A stretch of 64,000 nucleotides of DNA from Streptomyces sp. NBC_01283 (GTDB lineage Bacteria; Actinomycetota; Actinomycetes; Streptomycetales; Streptomycetaceae). The stretch lies in assembly GCF_041435335.1 (NCBI RefSeq), contig NZ_CP108430.1, positions 5,369,001-5,433,000 on the forward strand, written 5' to 3'. Positions 8,946-20,890 of this stretch are shown one piece after another. Under the pieces are notes generated by a model. That model saw nothing but the letters and a program-made list of their open reading frames with translations, was not told the DNA's origin and did not search any database. Numbering within the stretch: position 1 is the stretch's first letter; each line of letters opens with the position of its first letter. The translations under genes were made by a program, and so were the position numbers.

Positions 8946-9836
8946 ATGCCTTCCACTCCTGAAGACGCCGACGCAAAGAACGACGCGCCGCCGCTGCCCG
9001 AAGCCCTTCGGGTGGCGGTCGCCGACTCCCACACCCACCTCGACATGCAGTCGGGGACGGTCGACGAGGGGCTCGCCAAGGCCGCGGCGGTGGGGGTGAC
9101 GACGGTCGTGCAGGTGGGCTGTGACGTGGCCGGTTCGCGCTGGGCCGCGGAGACGGCCGCCGCGTACGGGAGCGTGCACGCCACCGTCGCCCTGCATCCC
9201 AACGAGGCGCCGCGCATCGTGCACGGCGACCCCGACGGCTGGTCCCGGCAGGGCGCGCGCGTCGCCGCCGGCGACGAGGCGCTGGACGCCGCGCTCGCCG
9301 AGATCGACGCCCTCGCCGCGCTGCCGCAGGTCAAGGGCGTGGGCGAGACCGGGCTCGACTACTTCCGCACCGGGCCCGAGGGCAAGTCCGCCCAGGAGCG
9401 GTCCTTCCGCGCCCACATCGAGATCGCCAAGCGGCACGGCAAGGCCCTGGTCATCCACGATCGCGAGGCCCACGAAGATGTGCTGCGGATCCTGAAGGAG
9501 GAGGGCGCCCCGGAGCGCACCGTCTTCCACTGCTACTCGGGCGACGCGGCGATGGCCCAAGTCTGCGCGGAGCACGGCTACTTCATGTCCTTCGCGGGCA
9601 ACGTCACGTTCAAGAACGCGCAGGGTCTGCGGGACGCGCTGGCCGTGGCCCCCCTCGAACTGGTCCTCGTGGAGACCGACGCGCCCTTCCTCACGCCCGC
9701 TCCCTACCGCGGACGGCCTAACGCGCCGTATCTCATTCCGGTCACATTGCGGGCCATGGCCGCGGTGCGGGGCATCGGCGAGGACGCCATGGCCGAGGCG
9801 ATCTCGGCCAACACGGCGCGCGCGTTTGATTACTGA
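8946..9836 (+). CDS. tatD: TatD-family metal-dependent DNase
   Basis: A 296-residue TIM-barrel hydrolase of the TatD family, which has 3'-5' exonuclease and quality-control roles. Metal-binding motifs are all present: DSHTHLD (His29, His31), the GETGLDY glutamate (about residue 137), VIHDREA (His about 172), HCYSG, and ETDAPFL near the end. The start ATG has no Shine-Dalgarno site; a TAGGAT box at 8933-8938 ends 7 bases before it, so the mRNA may be leaderless. It follows the zinc-ribbon-like gene after 24 bases. Typical length and complete motifs. Confidence 0.93.
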   Translation: MPSTPEDADAKNDAPPLPEALRVAVADSHTHLDMQSGTVDEGLAKAAAVGVTTVVQVGCDVAGSRWAAETAAAYGSVHATVALHPNEAPRIVHGDPDGWSRQGARVAAGDEALDAALAEIDALAALPQVKGVGETGLDYFRTGPEGKSAQERSFRAHIEIAKRHGKALVIHDREAHEDVLRILKEEGAPERTVFHCYSGDAAMAQVCAEHGYFMSFAGNVTFKNAQGLRDALAVAPLELVLVETDAPFLTPAPYRGRPNAPYLIPVTLRAMAAVRGIGEDAMAEAISANTARAFDY

Positions 9837-9924
9837 CCGATAACGCCCATACCCCCGTTCTTCAGGGCAGCACCACCACACTGAGTAGTCGTGCTGCTTT
9901 GGAGAGTGATGGTTGCTCCGCTAG

Positions 9925-9967
9925 GTTCTGGTCCGCCTCGCCCGATCCGGACGATCCGGACCAGAAC
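9925..9967. repeat. Perfect 11-bp inverted repeat in the leader of the Rpf-like gene
   Basis: GTTCTGGTCCG at 9925-9935 is exactly repeated in reverse complement at 9957-9967, with a 21-base spacer that contains a GATCCGGAC/GATCCGGA direct repeat. It sits 20 bases before the GTG start. It could be a tatD terminator or a leader structure affecting translation of the lytic transglycosylase gene. Confidence 0.5.
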
Positions 9968-9987
9968 GAGAACGCTGGAGCATCGTC

Positions 9988-11361
9988 GTGAGTCATGCGC
10001 CGCAGTACGAGACGTCTTATGGGGGCGGCACGACCTATGAGCCGGAGCCCGGGCCCGAGCCCGAGTACGGGGCCGGGGACGGGTTCGGGCCCGAGTACGG
10101 GTACGGGCCCGAGGCCGACACCGAGACCGGGGAGTACTTTCCCCGGCAGGCCACCGGACCCGTCCTGCCCGACGGGGGGCGGGCCGAGGCGCGGCGGGCC
10201 GCCCGGCGCAAGAAGCCGAAGCCCAAGCCGGCGGGGAAGCCCGGGCCGCAGTCGCGGACCGCTTCGTCGCAGCGGCCCGACTCGTTGCGGCGGCTGCTGC
10301 CGCAGGCGCTGGTCGTCGCCTTCCTCGCGGGCGGCACCTCCGCCTTCGTCGCCAACGACAAGGCCGTGCAGCTGACGGTCGACGGCGAGTCCCGCACCCT
10401 GCACACCTTCGCGGACGACGTCGGCGAGCTGCTGGAGGACGAGGGCGTGGACTTCGGCACGCACGACATCGTGGCGCCGACCGCGGGCACGGCCCTGGCC
10501 AGCGGCGACGAGATCGCCGTCCGCTACGGCCGGCCGGTCAAGCTCACCCTCGACGGGCAGCGGCGCGAGGTGTGGACGACGGCGCGCACGGTGGACGGGG
10601 CGCTGCGGCAGCTCGGGGTGCGGGCCGAGGGTGCCTACCTGTCCGCGTCGCGGAGCAAGCGGATCGAACGGCACGGCCTCGACCTCGACGTACGCACCGA
10701 GCGCACCGTGACGATCATGGCGGACGGGCGTGAGCGGACCCTCCGTACGAACGCGGCGACGGTGCGGGAGGCGATCGAGGAGTCCGGGATCACCCTGAAC
10801 GGCCAGGACACGACCTCCGTCGCGCCCGGCAGCTTCCCGCGCGACGGGCAGACGATCACCGTCATGCGGATCTCCGGGCACAAGGAGGTGCGGGACGAGC
10901 CGATCCCGTTCGAGGTGCGGCGGACGCACGACGCCTCGCTGTTCGCCGGTACGGAGGTCGTGGAGCGGCAGGGGCACCAGGGGACCCGGCGGGTGACGTA
11001 CGCGTTGCGGACGGTCAACGGCGTCAAGCAGAAGCCGCGCCGGGTGCGGTCCGAGGTCGTACGGGAGCCGCAGACGCAGATCGTGAAGGTCGGCACGAAG
11101 CAGCGTCCGGAATCGGTGTCGGGTGCGGAGGGCCTGAACTGGGGCTCGCTGGCCCACTGCGAGTCGGGCGGCCGGCCGAACGCGGTGGACGCTTCGGGGA
11201 CGTACGGGGGGCTGTACCAGTTCGACACGCGGACGTGGCAGGCGCTGGGCGGGTCGGGGCGCCCACAGGATGCTTCCGCGGGCGAACAGACGTTCCGCGC
11301 GAAGAAGCTGTACGTGCAACGGGGGGCTAGCCCGTGGCCGCATTGTGGGGGGCGGTTGTAG
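9988..11361 (+). CDS. Resuscitation-promoting-factor-like transglycosylase with DUF348 and G5 domains
   Basis: A 457-residue cell-wall hydrolase related to RpfB/YabE. A Pro/Glu/Tyr-rich cytoplasmic tail (1-65) and a basic stretch precede one membrane anchor (about 104-121). Then come about three DUF348 repeats (about 125-290), a G5 domain (about 292-370), and a C-terminal transglycosylase domain (383-457). Catalytic Glu392 lies in HCESGG, and Cys391 and Cys453 probably form the conserved disulfide. GTG at 9988 has GGAG 7 bases upstream. Family members cleave peptidoglycan during germination and resuscitation. Streptomyces rpf genes are often controlled by c-di-AMP riboswitches; I do not recognise one here, only an inverted repeat. 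Confidence 0.92.
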   Translation: MSHAPQYETSYGGGTTYEPEPGPEPEYGAGDGFGPEYGYGPEADTETGEYFPRQATGPVLPDGGRAEARRAARRKKPKPKPAGKPGPQSRTASSQRPDSLRRLLPQALVVAFLAGGTSAFVANDKAVQLTVDGESRTLHTFADDVGELLEDEGVDFGTHDIVAPTAGTALASGDEIAVRYGRPVKLTLDGQRREVWTTARTVDGALRQLGVRAEGAYLSASRSKRIERHGLDLDVRTERTVTIMADGRERTLRTNAATVREAIEESGITLNGQDTTSVAPGSFPRDGQTITVMRISGHKEVRDEPIPFEVRRTHDASLFAGTEVVERQGHQGTRRVTYALRTVNGVKQKPRRVRSEVVREPQTQIVKVGTKQRPESVSGAEGLNWGSLAHCESGGRPNAVDASGTYGGLYQFDTRTWQALGGSGRPQDASAGEQTFRAKKLYVQRGASPWPHCGGRL

Positions 11362-11495
11362 GGGGGGGCTGACCGATGGTGCTGCGGGGCAATCGGGTGG
11401 GCGGGCGGGAAAGGCCCGTTCGGGCAGGGCCGCCCGCGGGGCACCCGGCAGCAGACTGGTGAAGGCCCAGGGGCCAGGCCCCGTAACCTGGTGCG

Positions 11496-12365
11496 GTGAG
11501 CAACACTGAGCCCGGCAGCCTCCTCGGCGCCGCCGACATCCGCGAACTGGCCGCTGCCCTGGGCGTACGCCCGACCAAGCAGCGCGGCCAGAATTTCGTC
11601 ATCGACGCCAACACCGTCCGCCGCATCGTCCGCACCGCGGACGTCGGCCCGCAGGACGTGGTCGTCGAGGTCGGTCCGGGGCTCGGCTCGCTGACCCTCG
11701 CGCTGCTCGACACCGCGGACCGCGTCGTGGCGGTCGAGATCGACGACACGCTGGCGGCGGCGCTCCCCGCGACCATCGAGGCCCGGCTCCCGGCGAAGGC
11801 CGGGTCCTTCGCGCTGGTGCACAGCGACGCCATGCTCGTACGCGAGCTGCCGGGCCCCGCCCCGACCGCGCTGGTCGCCAACCTGCCGTACAACGTGGCC
11901 GTGCCGGTCCTGCTGCACATGCTCGACACCTTCCCCAGCATCGAGCGCACGCTCGTGATGGTGCAGGCCGAGGTCGCCGACCGCCTCGCCGCCGATCCGG
12001 GCTCGAAGGTGTACGGAGTGCCGTCCGTGAAGGCGAACTGGTACGCCGACGTGAAGCGCGCCGGTTCCATCGGGCGCAACGTCTTCTGGCCCGCGCCGAA
12101 CGTCGACTCCGGCCTCGTCTCGCTCGTGCGGCGCGCCGAACCCGTGAAGACCACCGCGACGAAGAAGGAAGTCTTCGCCGTCGTCGACGCCGCCTTCGCC
12201 CAGCGGCGCAAGACCCTGCGGGCCGCCCTCGCCGGATGGGCGGGCTCGGCGGCAGCGGCGGAGGCGGCGCTCGTCGCCGCGGAGGTCTCGCCGCAGGCGC
12301 GCGGTGAGGGGCTCACCGTGGAGGAGTTCGCGCGCATCGCCGAGCACAAGGGAGCGGGCGCGTGA
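11496..12365 (+). CDS. rsmA: 16S rRNA dimethyladenosine transferase (KsgA/RsmA)
   Basis: A 289-residue SAM-dependent enzyme that dimethylates A1518 and A1519 of 16S rRNA. Motifs are QNFV (32-35), the SAM loop [11 protein letters not shown] (57-67), the acidic VAVEID strand, and the catalytic NLPYNV (129-134). The C-terminal RRKTLRAAL helix is also present. The GTG at 11496 has a TAACCT -10-like box ending 6 bases before it and no Shine-Dalgarno site, so translation may be leaderless. Its TGA overlaps the GTG of ispE by four bases, giving translational coupling as in other actinobacteria. Confidence 0.96.
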   Translation: MSNTEPGSLLGAADIRELAAALGVRPTKQRGQNFVIDANTVRRIVRTADVGPQDVVVEVGPGLGSLTLALLDTADRVVAVEIDDTLAAALPATIEARLPAKAGSFALVHSDAMLVRELPGPAPTALVANLPYNVAVPVLLHMLDTFPSIERTLVMVQAEVADRLAADPGSKVYGVPSVKANWYADVKRAGSIGRNVFWPAPNVDSGLVSLVRRAEPVKTTATKKEVFAVVDAAFAQRRKTLRAALAGWAGSAAAAEAALVAAEVSPQARGEGLTVEEFARIAEHKGAGA

Positions 12366-13249
12366 GCGTCACCGTACGGGTCCCCGCGAAGGTCAACGTG
12401 CAGCTCGCCGTGGGCGCCGCGCGCCCCGACGGGTTCCATGACCTCGCCAATGTCTTCCTCGCCGTGGGGCTGTACGACGAGGTCACCGTGACGCCCGCCG
12501 AGCAGCTGCGCGTGACCTGCTCCGGGCCCGGCGCCGACCAGGTGCCCCTGGACCGCACGAACCTGGCGGCGCGGGCGGCCGAACTCCTTGCCGAGCGTCA
12601 TGGGCGCAGCGCCGACGTGCACATCCACATCGCCAAGGACATCCCCGTCGCGGGCGGCATGGCCGGCGGCAGCGCGGACGGCGCGGGCGCGCTCGTGGCG
12701 TGCGACGCGCTGTGGGGGACCGAGGCCTCGCGCGACGAACTCCTCGACATCTGCGCCGAGTTGGGCAGCGACGTGCCGTTCAGCCTGGTGGGCGGGGCGG
12801 CGCTCGGCACGGGGCGCGGCGAGAAGCTGGAGCCGCTTGAGGTCGGCGGGGACTTCCACTGGGTGTTCGCCGTCGCCGACGGAGGGCTCTCCACGCCCGC
12901 GGTCTACCGCGAGTTCGACCGGCTGACCCCGGCCGCCCCCGTCCCCGAGGCGTCCCCGGCGCTGCTCGACGCCCTGCGCGAGGGTGACGTCGCGGCTCTC
13001 GCCGGTGCCGTCACCAATGACCTCCAGCCCGCGGCCCTCTCGCTCTTCCCCTCGCTCGCCGACACCCTCGCCGCAGGCACGGAGGCGGGCGCCCTGGCAG
13101 CGCTGGTCTCCGGCTCCGGACCCACCACGGCGTTCCTCGCCGCGGACGCCGGGTCCGCGCGACGGGTCGCCGAAGCACTGACGGCCTCCGGCACCTGCCG
13201 CACGGCACGGGTGGCGGCCTCCCCGGCCCTGGGCGCGACGGTCCTTTAG
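12362..13249 (+). CDS. ispE: 4-diphosphocytidyl-2-C-methyl-D-erythritol kinase
   Basis: A 295-residue GHMP kinase of the MEP isoprenoid pathway, phosphorylating the 2-hydroxyl of CDP-ME with ATP. The start is GTG within a GTGA overlap with rsmA. The N-terminal [12 protein letters not shown] substrate strand, the ATP loop [16 protein letters not shown] (about residues 97-112), the LGSDVPFSL motif and the C-terminal [10 protein letters not shown] glycine loop are all visible. It provides precursors for quinones, undecaprenyl phosphate and terpenoids. A strong terminator hairpin follows at 13283. Confidence 0.96.
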   Translation: MSVTVRVPAKVNVQLAVGAARPDGFHDLANVFLAVGLYDEVTVTPAEQLRVTCSGPGADQVPLDRTNLAARAAELLAERHGRSADVHIHIAKDIPVAGGMAGGSADGAGALVACDALWGTEASRDELLDICAELGSDVPFSLVGGAALGTGRGEKLEPLEVGGDFHWVFAVADGGLSTPAVYREFDRLTPAAPVPEASPALLDALREGDVAALAGAVTNDLQPAALSLFPSLADTLAAGTEAGALAALVSGSGPTTAFLAADAGSARRVAEALTASGTCRTARVAASPALGATVL

Positions 13250-13282
13250 CGGCTTCAGCAGTTCAGCGGCTTCAGCGGCGTG

Positions 13283-13308
13283 CGTACTCAGGCGCCGATC
13301 TGAGTACG
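13283..13308 (+). terminator. Terminator hairpin after ispE
   Basis: A perfect 9-bp stem (CGTACTCAG at 13283-13291 with CTGAGTACG at 13300-13308) and 8-base loop, 34 bases after ispE. A second GC-only stem (7 bp, about 13320-13337) follows. No U-run, as usual in this GC range. Confidence 0.65.
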
Positions 13309-13351
13309 TGCGCGCTGACGCGCGCCGTGCGGCGCGCGCGACCGTACGTAC

Positions 13352-14713
13352 ATGGCATCAAGCGTGCGTGAACTGGCCGAGAAGACGCCCACCGGGCGTG
13401 ACCGGTACATCGACCTGCTGCGGGTCGCCTCACTCGGCACGGTCGTCGTCGGCCACTGGCTGATGGCGACCGTGACCGTCGGGGACGACGGCCGCACCGC
13501 GGTCGGCAACCTCCTCGCCGCCGTCCCCGGCCTGCAGCTCCTCACCTGGGCGCTGCAGATCATGCCGGTGTTCTTCTTCGTCGGCGGCTTCTCGCACGCC
13601 CTGTCGTACCGCTCCCTGAGCCGGAAGGCACCGGAGAGCGGCGGCTCGGTCTACTCGGCGTTCCTGCGGGCACGGCTGCAGCGGCTGCTGCGGCCGACGA
13701 TGGTCTTCATAGGGGTGTGGGGCTTCGCCGCCCTGGCGCTCCAACTCCTCGGCGAGGGCGGGGCGTTGCTGGACGTGACGCTGCGGCTCGTGGCCCAGCC
13801 GCTGTGGTTCATCGGCATCTACCTGGCGATGGTGGCGTTCACACCGCCGCTCCTCGCACTCCACGAGCGGTACGGCTGGGGCGCGTTCGGCGCTCTCGTG
13901 CTCGCCGCGGGAGCCGTGGACGTGGCGCGCTTCGCCTTCGGCGTCCCGTACGTCGAGTTCCTGAACTTCGCCTTCGTGTGGCTCGCCGTGCATCAGCTCG
14001 GCTTCCTGCGGGCGGACGGCAGGCTGCGGGTGCCCGCGCTGATGGCCGTGGCGGGGCTCGCGGGGGCCGCGGCCCTGGTGGCCCTCGGCCCGTACCCCCT
14101 CTCGATGGTGGGCATGCCCGGCGAGCGCGTCTCGAACATGGCCCCGCCCACCTTCGCGCTGCTCTGCCACGGGATGTGGCTGGTGGGCGCGGTCGAGCTG
14201 CTGCGGGCGCCGGCCGTGCGGTGGCTCGCGCGGCCCCGGGTGTGGCGGGGCGTGGTGGCGGCGAACGGCGTCTCGATGACGGCGTTCCTCTGGCACCTGA
14301 CGGCGATGCTCGGGGTGTACGGGGTGCTGATCGCCGCGGACGTGCCGCTGCCGGAGCCCGCCACCGGGGCGTGGTGGGCGCAGGTTCCGCTGCGGATGGC
14401 GGCGGCCGCGGTGCTCACCGCGCTGCTGGTCGCGGCATTCCGCCGCTTCGAAAAGCCCGTGGCGGCGCGGGAGCAGCCGGCGGCGGGCGCCGCCTCGGGT
14501 CCCGCGGCGGCGGTGGGGGTCACGCTCTGCCTCTTCGGGGTGCTCGGCCTCTCGATGGTCGGGTTCGGGGGGCTCCTTGAGGGGCGTACGGCGATGCTGG
14601 TCGCCGTGCGCGTGACGGCGCCGGTGGCGGTGGGGATGGCACTGGCCGGATGGCTGCTGGTCGAGCGGGCGGGCCGGGGCGCGGGCGCGCTCCCCGCGGG
14701 TGCGCGCCGCTGA
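13352..14713 (+). CDS. Membrane acyltransferase (acyltransferase 3 family)
   Basis: A 453-residue protein with about ten to eleven membrane helices, matching the acyltransferase-3 (AT3/OafA-like) family. The N-terminal RYIDLLRVASLGTVVVGHW segment contains the family's hallmark Arg and His in the first helices. PVFFFVGGFSHAL and the ACYL-typical WFIGIYL follow. AT3 proteins transfer acyl groups, often acetyl, onto extracytoplasmic sugars or lipids; the acceptor here is unknown. There is no ribosome-binding site before the ATG, and a GTACGTAC palindrome lies just upstream. It stands alone between two hairpins, so it is probably monocistronic. Confidence 0.85.
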   Translation: MASSVRELAEKTPTGRDRYIDLLRVASLGTVVVGHWLMATVTVGDDGRTAVGNLLAAVPGLQLLTWALQIMPVFFFVGGFSHALSYRSLSRKAPESGGSVYSAFLRARLQRLLRPTMVFIGVWGFAALALQLLGEGGALLDVTLRLVAQPLWFIGIYLAMVAFTPPLLALHERYGWGAFGALVLAAGAVDVARFAFGVPYVEFLNFAFVWLAVHQLGFLRADGRLRVPALMAVAGLAGAAALVALGPYPLSMVGMPGERVSNMAPPTFALLCHGMWLVGAVELLRAPAVRWLARPRVWRGVVAANGVSMTAFLWHLTAMLGVYGVLIAADVPLPEPATGAWWAQVPLRMAAAAVLTALLVAAFRRFEKPVAAREQPAAGAASGPAAAVGVTLCLFGVLGLSMVGFGGLLEGRTAMLVAVRVTAPVAVGMALAGWLLVERAGRGAGALPAGARR

Positions 14714-14748
14714 TCACCGGCGGGCCGGGTGGCTGATCCGGGGCCCTG

Positions 14749-14766
14749 ACCGGCCGCCGGGCCGGT
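14749..14766 (+). terminator. Hairpin between acyltransferase and ABC-F genes
   Basis: ACCGGCC (14749-14755) pairs with GGCCGGT (14760-14766) across a GCCG loop. It lies 36 bases after the acyltransferase and 55 before the ABC-F start, so it may be a terminator or a leader hairpin of the ABC-F gene. Confidence 0.4.
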
Positions 14767-14821
14767 GGTCGCTCCCTCCGACTACGCTGGAGGCCGATCG
14801 ATCCCCTTCCCTGGAGCGTTA

Positions 14822-16648
<1,827 letters not shown>

Positions 16649-16674
16649 AGGTCTCGTAACGGACGCATCACGGG

Positions 16675-16707
16675 CCGGTCCTCCCTTGGGAACAGGGGGC
16701 GGACCGG
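16675..16707 (+). terminator. Terminator hairpin after ABC-F gene
   Basis: CCGGTCC (16675-16681) pairs with GGACCGG (16701-16707), and an internal C-run/G-run extends the stem. It lies 26 bases after the ABC-F stop and just before the promoter region of the first beta-propeller gene. Confidence 0.55.
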
Positions 16708-16711
16708 TCAG

Positions 16712-16739
16712 TTGTGCGAGGGGCTCAAAGTGATAGAAA
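16712..16739 (+). promoter_or_regulatory. Candidate promoter of the first PQQ-like gene
   Basis: TTGTGC (16712-16717), a 16-base spacer and TAGAAA (16734-16739) resemble a principal-sigma promoter. It would give a leader of about 50 bases before the ATG at 16795. Judged by eye only. Confidence 0.35.
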
Positions 16740-16794
16740 GGTCGGCCTGAGCACCACTTGGCGTGCCGAAAAATCAGTGAAGGGGGAAGCGCTG

Positions 16795-18672
16795 ATGACT
16801 CAGCCGCCCAACCAGCCGCCGGCCGGCGGTTTCGGAGCTCCGCAGGATCCACAGCAGGGATCCGCGTCGCAGCCACCGGGCCGGCCGCCGCAACCGCCGG
16901 GCCAGCCGCCGCAGATGCCCGGCCAGCCACCGGCCCCGCCGACGGGAGCCCCGCAGACTCCGCCGCCCGCACCGCAGCCCGGTTACGGCTACCCGCAGAC
17001 TCCGTCCGCGCCCCAGCCGGGTTACGGCTACCCGCAGCAGCCCGGCCAGCCGGGACCGTACAACCAGCCCGGCCCCTACGGCCAGCCCACGCAGCCGGGT
17101 CAGCCCGGCCCCTATGGCCAGCCCACGCAGCCGGGTCAGCCGGGCCCCTACGGCCAGCAGCCCCAGTACGGGTACCCGCAGCAGCAGTTCCCCGGCGGCC
17201 CCGGCATGCCCGGTACCCCGCCGGCCGGTGGCGGCGGCAAGAACCCCTTCAAGGGCAAGCCCGGCCTGATCGTGGCGGCCGTGGCGGCCGCGGCGCTGGT
17301 CATCGGCGGCGTTGCCTGGGCCGTTGTCGGCGGTGACGACGGCGGCAAGAAGAAGCCCGTCGCGGACAAGAGCGACAAGCCCAAGGCCAGCGACTCCGCG
17401 CCGGTCAACCCGGGCGACGGCAAGGGCGACGGGGGCGAGCAGACGGAGGACCTCAACGCGGGCCGTCAGCCGGGCGAGTCCAAGGTGCTCATGTACAAGG
17501 AAGCGCCCAAGGTGCCCGGCTCCGGCGCCGACGCCAACGGCATGTGGGTCCAGGGAGACGTCGTCATCAAGGCGGCGTACAAGGAGATCAGCGCCTCCAA
17601 GGTCAAGACGGGCGACAGTGCCTGGCCGACGATCAAGTTCCCGCAGAAGATCTGTGGCACGACTCCGCAGGTCACCAAGGACAACAAGATCGTCGTCGCG
17701 TACAAGGACGGCCAGAAGGACGACTCCAAGTGCAACCAGATCCAGGTCGTCGACCTGACGGACGGCAGTAAGGGCTGGACGAAGCCGGTCAAGGAGGAGG
17801 GGCTTTTCGACATGTCCCTCAGCACCGACCTCTCCATCACCGGCGACACGGTGATGGTCGGCCGCTCCCAGTCCGGCACGGCGCTGCGGATGAGCGACGG
17901 CAAGGAGCTCTTCGTCGCCGACAAGAAGGACCCGGGCACCTGCTTCCCGAGCGGCTTCACCGGTGGCAAGAAGATGCTCGTCGCCTACTCCTGCGGGGCG
18001 AGCTCGCCCACCGAGCACGACGAGCTCCAGCAGATCGACCCCAAGACCGGCGACGCGGTGTGGACGAAGAAGTTCGACAAGGGCTGGCGGATCGGGCGGA
18101 TCTACTCCGAGAGCCCGACGATCGTCTACCTCACCAATGAGGACAAGAAGCAGTGGATGATCACCACGCTCAAGCCCAACAGCAGCGCCACCCGCTCCAA
18201 TGTCGGCGTCGACGAGAAGTTCGCGCCTGAGTGCGGCGGTTCGACGTTCCTCGGCGGCAGCCTGCAGGGCTGCCTCGGCGCGACGACCGACGACAAGAAC
18301 CTCTACCTGCCGACCGAGGCGACCTCCGGTGCCAACGAGGTCGTGGCGATCAGCCTGGCCACCGGCAAGGAGGCCTGGCGCGTGAAGTCCCCGCTTGAGG
18401 AATCGATGCTGCCGATGAAGGTCGAGGACGGCTCCCTCATCGCCTACGTCACGCCTTCGTACGACGCGGGCGGCCAGGTCGTCTCGATCCCGCTCGCGGG
18501 TTCGCACAAGCCGAAGACCCTTCTGAAGAACCCCGCGGGGACCGCTGAGATCGAGAGCGGCTTCTTCTCGAAGGACATCGACTACGTGGACGGACGTTTC
18601 TACATCTCGACCACGCGGCTCTCGGGCAGCGCGAAGGGCCAGGAGAAGCTGATGCTGGCCTACGGCAAGTGA
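16795..18672 (+). CDS. Membrane-anchored PQQ-like beta-propeller protein
   Basis: A 625-residue protein with three parts. The first 150 residues are Pro/Gln/Gly/Tyr-rich with repeats of the type [12 protein letters not shown]. One membrane helix follows (about 158-180), then an acidic Lys/Asp linker and a C-terminal extracytoplasmic domain with PQQ-like beta-propeller blades (for example [12 protein letters not shown] and [14 protein letters not shown]). Several Cys in the outer domain suggest disulfides. The ATG at 16795 is preceded by AAGGGGGA. The next gene encodes a paralogue. Such proteins have no established enzymatic activity; they may be sensors or scaffolds in the envelope. An N-terminal Pro-rich tail could bind cytoplasmic partners. 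Confidence 0.82.
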   Translation: MTQPPNQPPAGGFGAPQDPQQGSASQPPGRPPQPPGQPPQMPGQPPAPPTGAPQTPPPAPQPGYGYPQTPSAPQPGYGYPQQPGQPGPYNQPGPYGQPTQPGQPGPYGQPTQPGQPGPYGQQPQYGYPQQQFPGGPGMPGTPPAGGGGKNPFKGKPGLIVAAVAAAALVIGGVAWAVVGGDDGGKKKPVADKSDKPKASDSAPVNPGDGKGDGGEQTEDLNAGRQPGESKVLMYKEAPKVPGSGADANGMWVQGDVVIKAAYKEISASKVKTGDSAWPTIKFPQKICGTTPQVTKDNKIVVAYKDGQKDDSKCNQIQVVDLTDGSKGWTKPVKEEGLFDMSLSTDLSITGDTVMVGRSQSGTALRMSDGKELFVADKKDPGTCFPSGFTGGKKMLVAYSCGASSPTEHDELQQIDPKTGDAVWTKKFDKGWRIGRIYSESPTIVYLTNEDKKQWMITTLKPNSSATRSNVGVDEKFAPECGGSTFLGGSLQGCLGATTDDKNLYLPTEATSGANEVVAISLATGKEAWRVKSPLEESMLPMKVEDGSLIAYVTPSYDAGGQVVSIPLAGSHKPKTLLKNPAGTAEIESGFFSKDIDYVDGRFYISTTRLSGSAKGQEKLMLAYGK

Positions 18673-18739
18673 CTTCTCCGTCGGGCAACCAGCCCCCCTC
18701 GTCGCTCAGTTCATCTCTCGTCCCCAAGGAATCGACGTC

Positions 18740-20629
18740 ATGACCCAGCCGCCCCAGCCGCCCAACGAACCCCCGCAGGGCGGGTTCGGCGCGCCCCAGG
18801 ACCCCCCACCCGGCGGTTTCGGCGCCCCTCAGGACCCCCCGCCGGTGGGCTTCGGCAAGGCTCCCGAGCCGCAGAACCCGTCGTACGGCTACCCGCAGAC
18901 CCCGCCGCCGGCCCAGCCGCCGACGCCCCCCGCGGGCCAGCCCCCGGCCGGTCCGCCGCCCCAGACACCGCCCCCGCCGCCGCAGGGTCAGCCGCAGGGT
19001 TACGGATACCCGGGCCAGCCGACGCAGCCGCAGGGTTACGGCTACCCGGGGCAGCCGACGCAGCCCCAGGGCTATGGCTACCCGGGCCAGCCGACCCAGC
19101 CGTACGGGCAGCAGGCCCCCTACGGCGCCTACCAGCAGCCCGGCACGATGCCGATGGCTCCGCAGGCGGCGCCCGGCGGGTCCGGCGGTTCGAAGCTCAG
19201 CGGCCAGATGAAGATCATCATCGGTGCGGTCGTCGCGATCGCCCTGATCGTCGGCGGCGGCGTCATCTACGCCTCGACGAAGAAGGACGACACCGAGGCC
19301 AGCTCCGCGGGCCCCACGGGCAAGGGCGGCGAGGACAAGAAGGGCGGCGACGAGCAGGGCCCGAGCGGCCCCGGCAAGGAGAAGGTCCCGGCCAGCACCA
19401 ACGCCACGGTCTCCATGCAGCTCCCGCAGCCCGAGGTCCCCAAGGACGACGTATGGAGCGTCAAGGGCTCCTGGCTCACGGACGACGTCTACGCCAAGGC
19501 GGGCGTCAACGAGATCGTCGGATACAACCCGGCCGACGGCAAGGAACTGTGGACGCTGCCGCTCAAGGGCCAGACGTGCGCGGGATCGCGCGAGGTCACC
19601 AAGGACGGCATCGTCGCGGTCGCCTACGAAGAGGGCAAGCGGAACAAGAAGGGCGACCACCAGACCTGCTCGCAGATCTCCGCGGTCGACCTCAAGGACG
19701 GCAAGAGCCTCTGGACGGAGACCATCGACGAGGGCAGCGCCGCCGCCCGGGTCGAAGAGGTCACCATCAGCGGCAGCACCGTCGCGGCCGGTTCCAGCGC
19801 CGGTGGCGCGGCCTTCGACCTCACGTCGGGCGACCACCTGTGGGAGCCCACCCCGGGTGACAAGTGCCAGGACGAGGGCTATGCGGGCGGTGAGCAGCTC
19901 GTCGCCGTCCAGAAGTGCGGCACCTACGGCGACGAGAAGCTGAAGGTCCAGCTCCTCGACGCCAAGACCGGCAAGTCCAAGTGGACGTACCCGGTGGCGC
20001 CGGGCGTCGACAACGCCAAGATCATCTCGACCCGCCCGGTCGTCTTCGGCCAGGACACCCAGGAGATCACGTCGAGCGGCGTCACGGACGCGTTCTCGCT
20101 CGACGACCAGGGCAAGCTCCGCGCCAAGATCTCGCTGCCCGACGGCAAGTACGACCACGACTGCGAGGTCAACGTCGTCTACGCCTGCACCGCGATGGCC
20201 GTCGGCAACGACAAGCTCTACGTCCCGACCCGGCAGCACGACGGCGGCGGCGACGGCTACAGCCAGACGAACGAGATCATCTCGTTCTCGCTGGCCACCG
20301 GCAAGACCACGGGTGACCGCGCCGACGCGGGCGAGGACGGCGAGATGTTCCCGATCCGGATGGACGGCGGCAACATCCTGGCGTACAAGGACGGGGGCTA
20401 CAACAAGGGCTCCCAGGTCGTCTCCCTCAACGGCAAGACGATGAAGGAGACCAAGCTCCTGGAGACCCCCGCGGCCGAGTCCGTCGGCAGCGCCATCAGC
20501 AGCATGGTCCCGAAATCGAACGAACTCCTTTACACCGACGGCAGGCTGTACCTCGGCAAGGAGCTGATCAGCAAGCCGTACTCGAAGGACGAGAAGGAGT
20601 ACATGGCCCTGGGCTTCGTCGCCCAATAG
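18740..20629 (+). CDS. Membrane-anchored PQQ-like beta-propeller protein (paralogue)
   Basis: A 629-residue paralogue of the preceding gene product, 67 bases downstream. The first 140 residues are Pro/Gln/Gly/Tyr-rich with three near-identical units of the type [13 protein letters not shown] single membrane helix (about 158-178) and an acidic Gly/Lys/Asp linker follow, then an outer PQQ-like propeller (for example [14 protein letters not shown] and [12 protein letters not shown]). AAGGA lies about 11 bases before the ATG. It probably forms one unit with its neighbour, closed by the hairpin at 20657. The function is unknown; the duplicated architecture suggests the two act in parallel or as a complex. 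Confidence 0.82.
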   Translation: MTQPPQPPNEPPQGGFGAPQDPPPGGFGAPQDPPPVGFGKAPEPQNPSYGYPQTPPPAQPPTPPAGQPPAGPPPQTPPPPPQGQPQGYGYPGQPTQPQGYGYPGQPTQPQGYGYPGQPTQPYGQQAPYGAYQQPGTMPMAPQAAPGGSGGSKLSGQMKIIIGAVVAIALIVGGGVIYASTKKDDTEASSAGPTGKGGEDKKGGDEQGPSGPGKEKVPASTNATVSMQLPQPEVPKDDVWSVKGSWLTDDVYAKAGVNEIVGYNPADGKELWTLPLKGQTCAGSREVTKDGIVAVAYEEGKRNKKGDHQTCSQISAVDLKDGKSLWTETIDEGSAAARVEEVTISGSTVAAGSSAGGAAFDLTSGDHLWEPTPGDKCQDEGYAGGEQLVAVQKCGTYGDEKLKVQLLDAKTGKSKWTYPVAPGVDNAKIISTRPVVFGQDTQEITSSGVTDAFSLDDQGKLRAKISLPDGKYDHDCEVNVVYACTAMAVGNDKLYVPTRQHDGGGDGYSQTNEIISFSLATGKTTGDRADAGEDGEMFPIRMDGGNILAYKDGGYNKGSQVVSLNGKTMKETKLLETPAAESVGSAISSMVPKSNELLYTDGRLYLGKELISKPYSKDEKEYMALGFVAQ

Positions 20630-20656
20630 CCCTCGCGACCTCCGCGTATGCACCGG

Positions 20657-20688
20657 ACGGCCCCGTTCCTGGAGAGGAGCGGGGCCGT
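20657..20688 (+). terminator. Terminator hairpin after the PQQ-like pair
   Basis: A 14-bp stem (20657-20670 with 20675-20688, one G-T pair) with a GGAG tetraloop, 27 bases after the stop codon, followed by a short pyrimidine tract. Confidence 0.8.
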
Positions 20689-20890
20689 TCTGTCTCTCGC
20701 GTGCGCCATTCCGTACGCACGTACTCCCCCTCACTCGAATTTGGCCGGGATTTCGGCATTCCGGGCCGCTTATCGCCGGTAGGGGCGCGCGGCGTCGAAC
20801 AAGCGTGTAGCTTCCGGGGGATGAGTGGGCGTGGGGCCGGGGGGCCCTCGATCCGTGGGGGATCCGTGGGGGAAAGTGGGGGGTTGCTCG

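Noticed and set aside
9837..9987. c-di-AMP (ydaO) riboswitch before the Rpf-like gene
   Set aside because: I could not find the conserved core by eye; only an inverted repeat is evident. A covariance search would decide.
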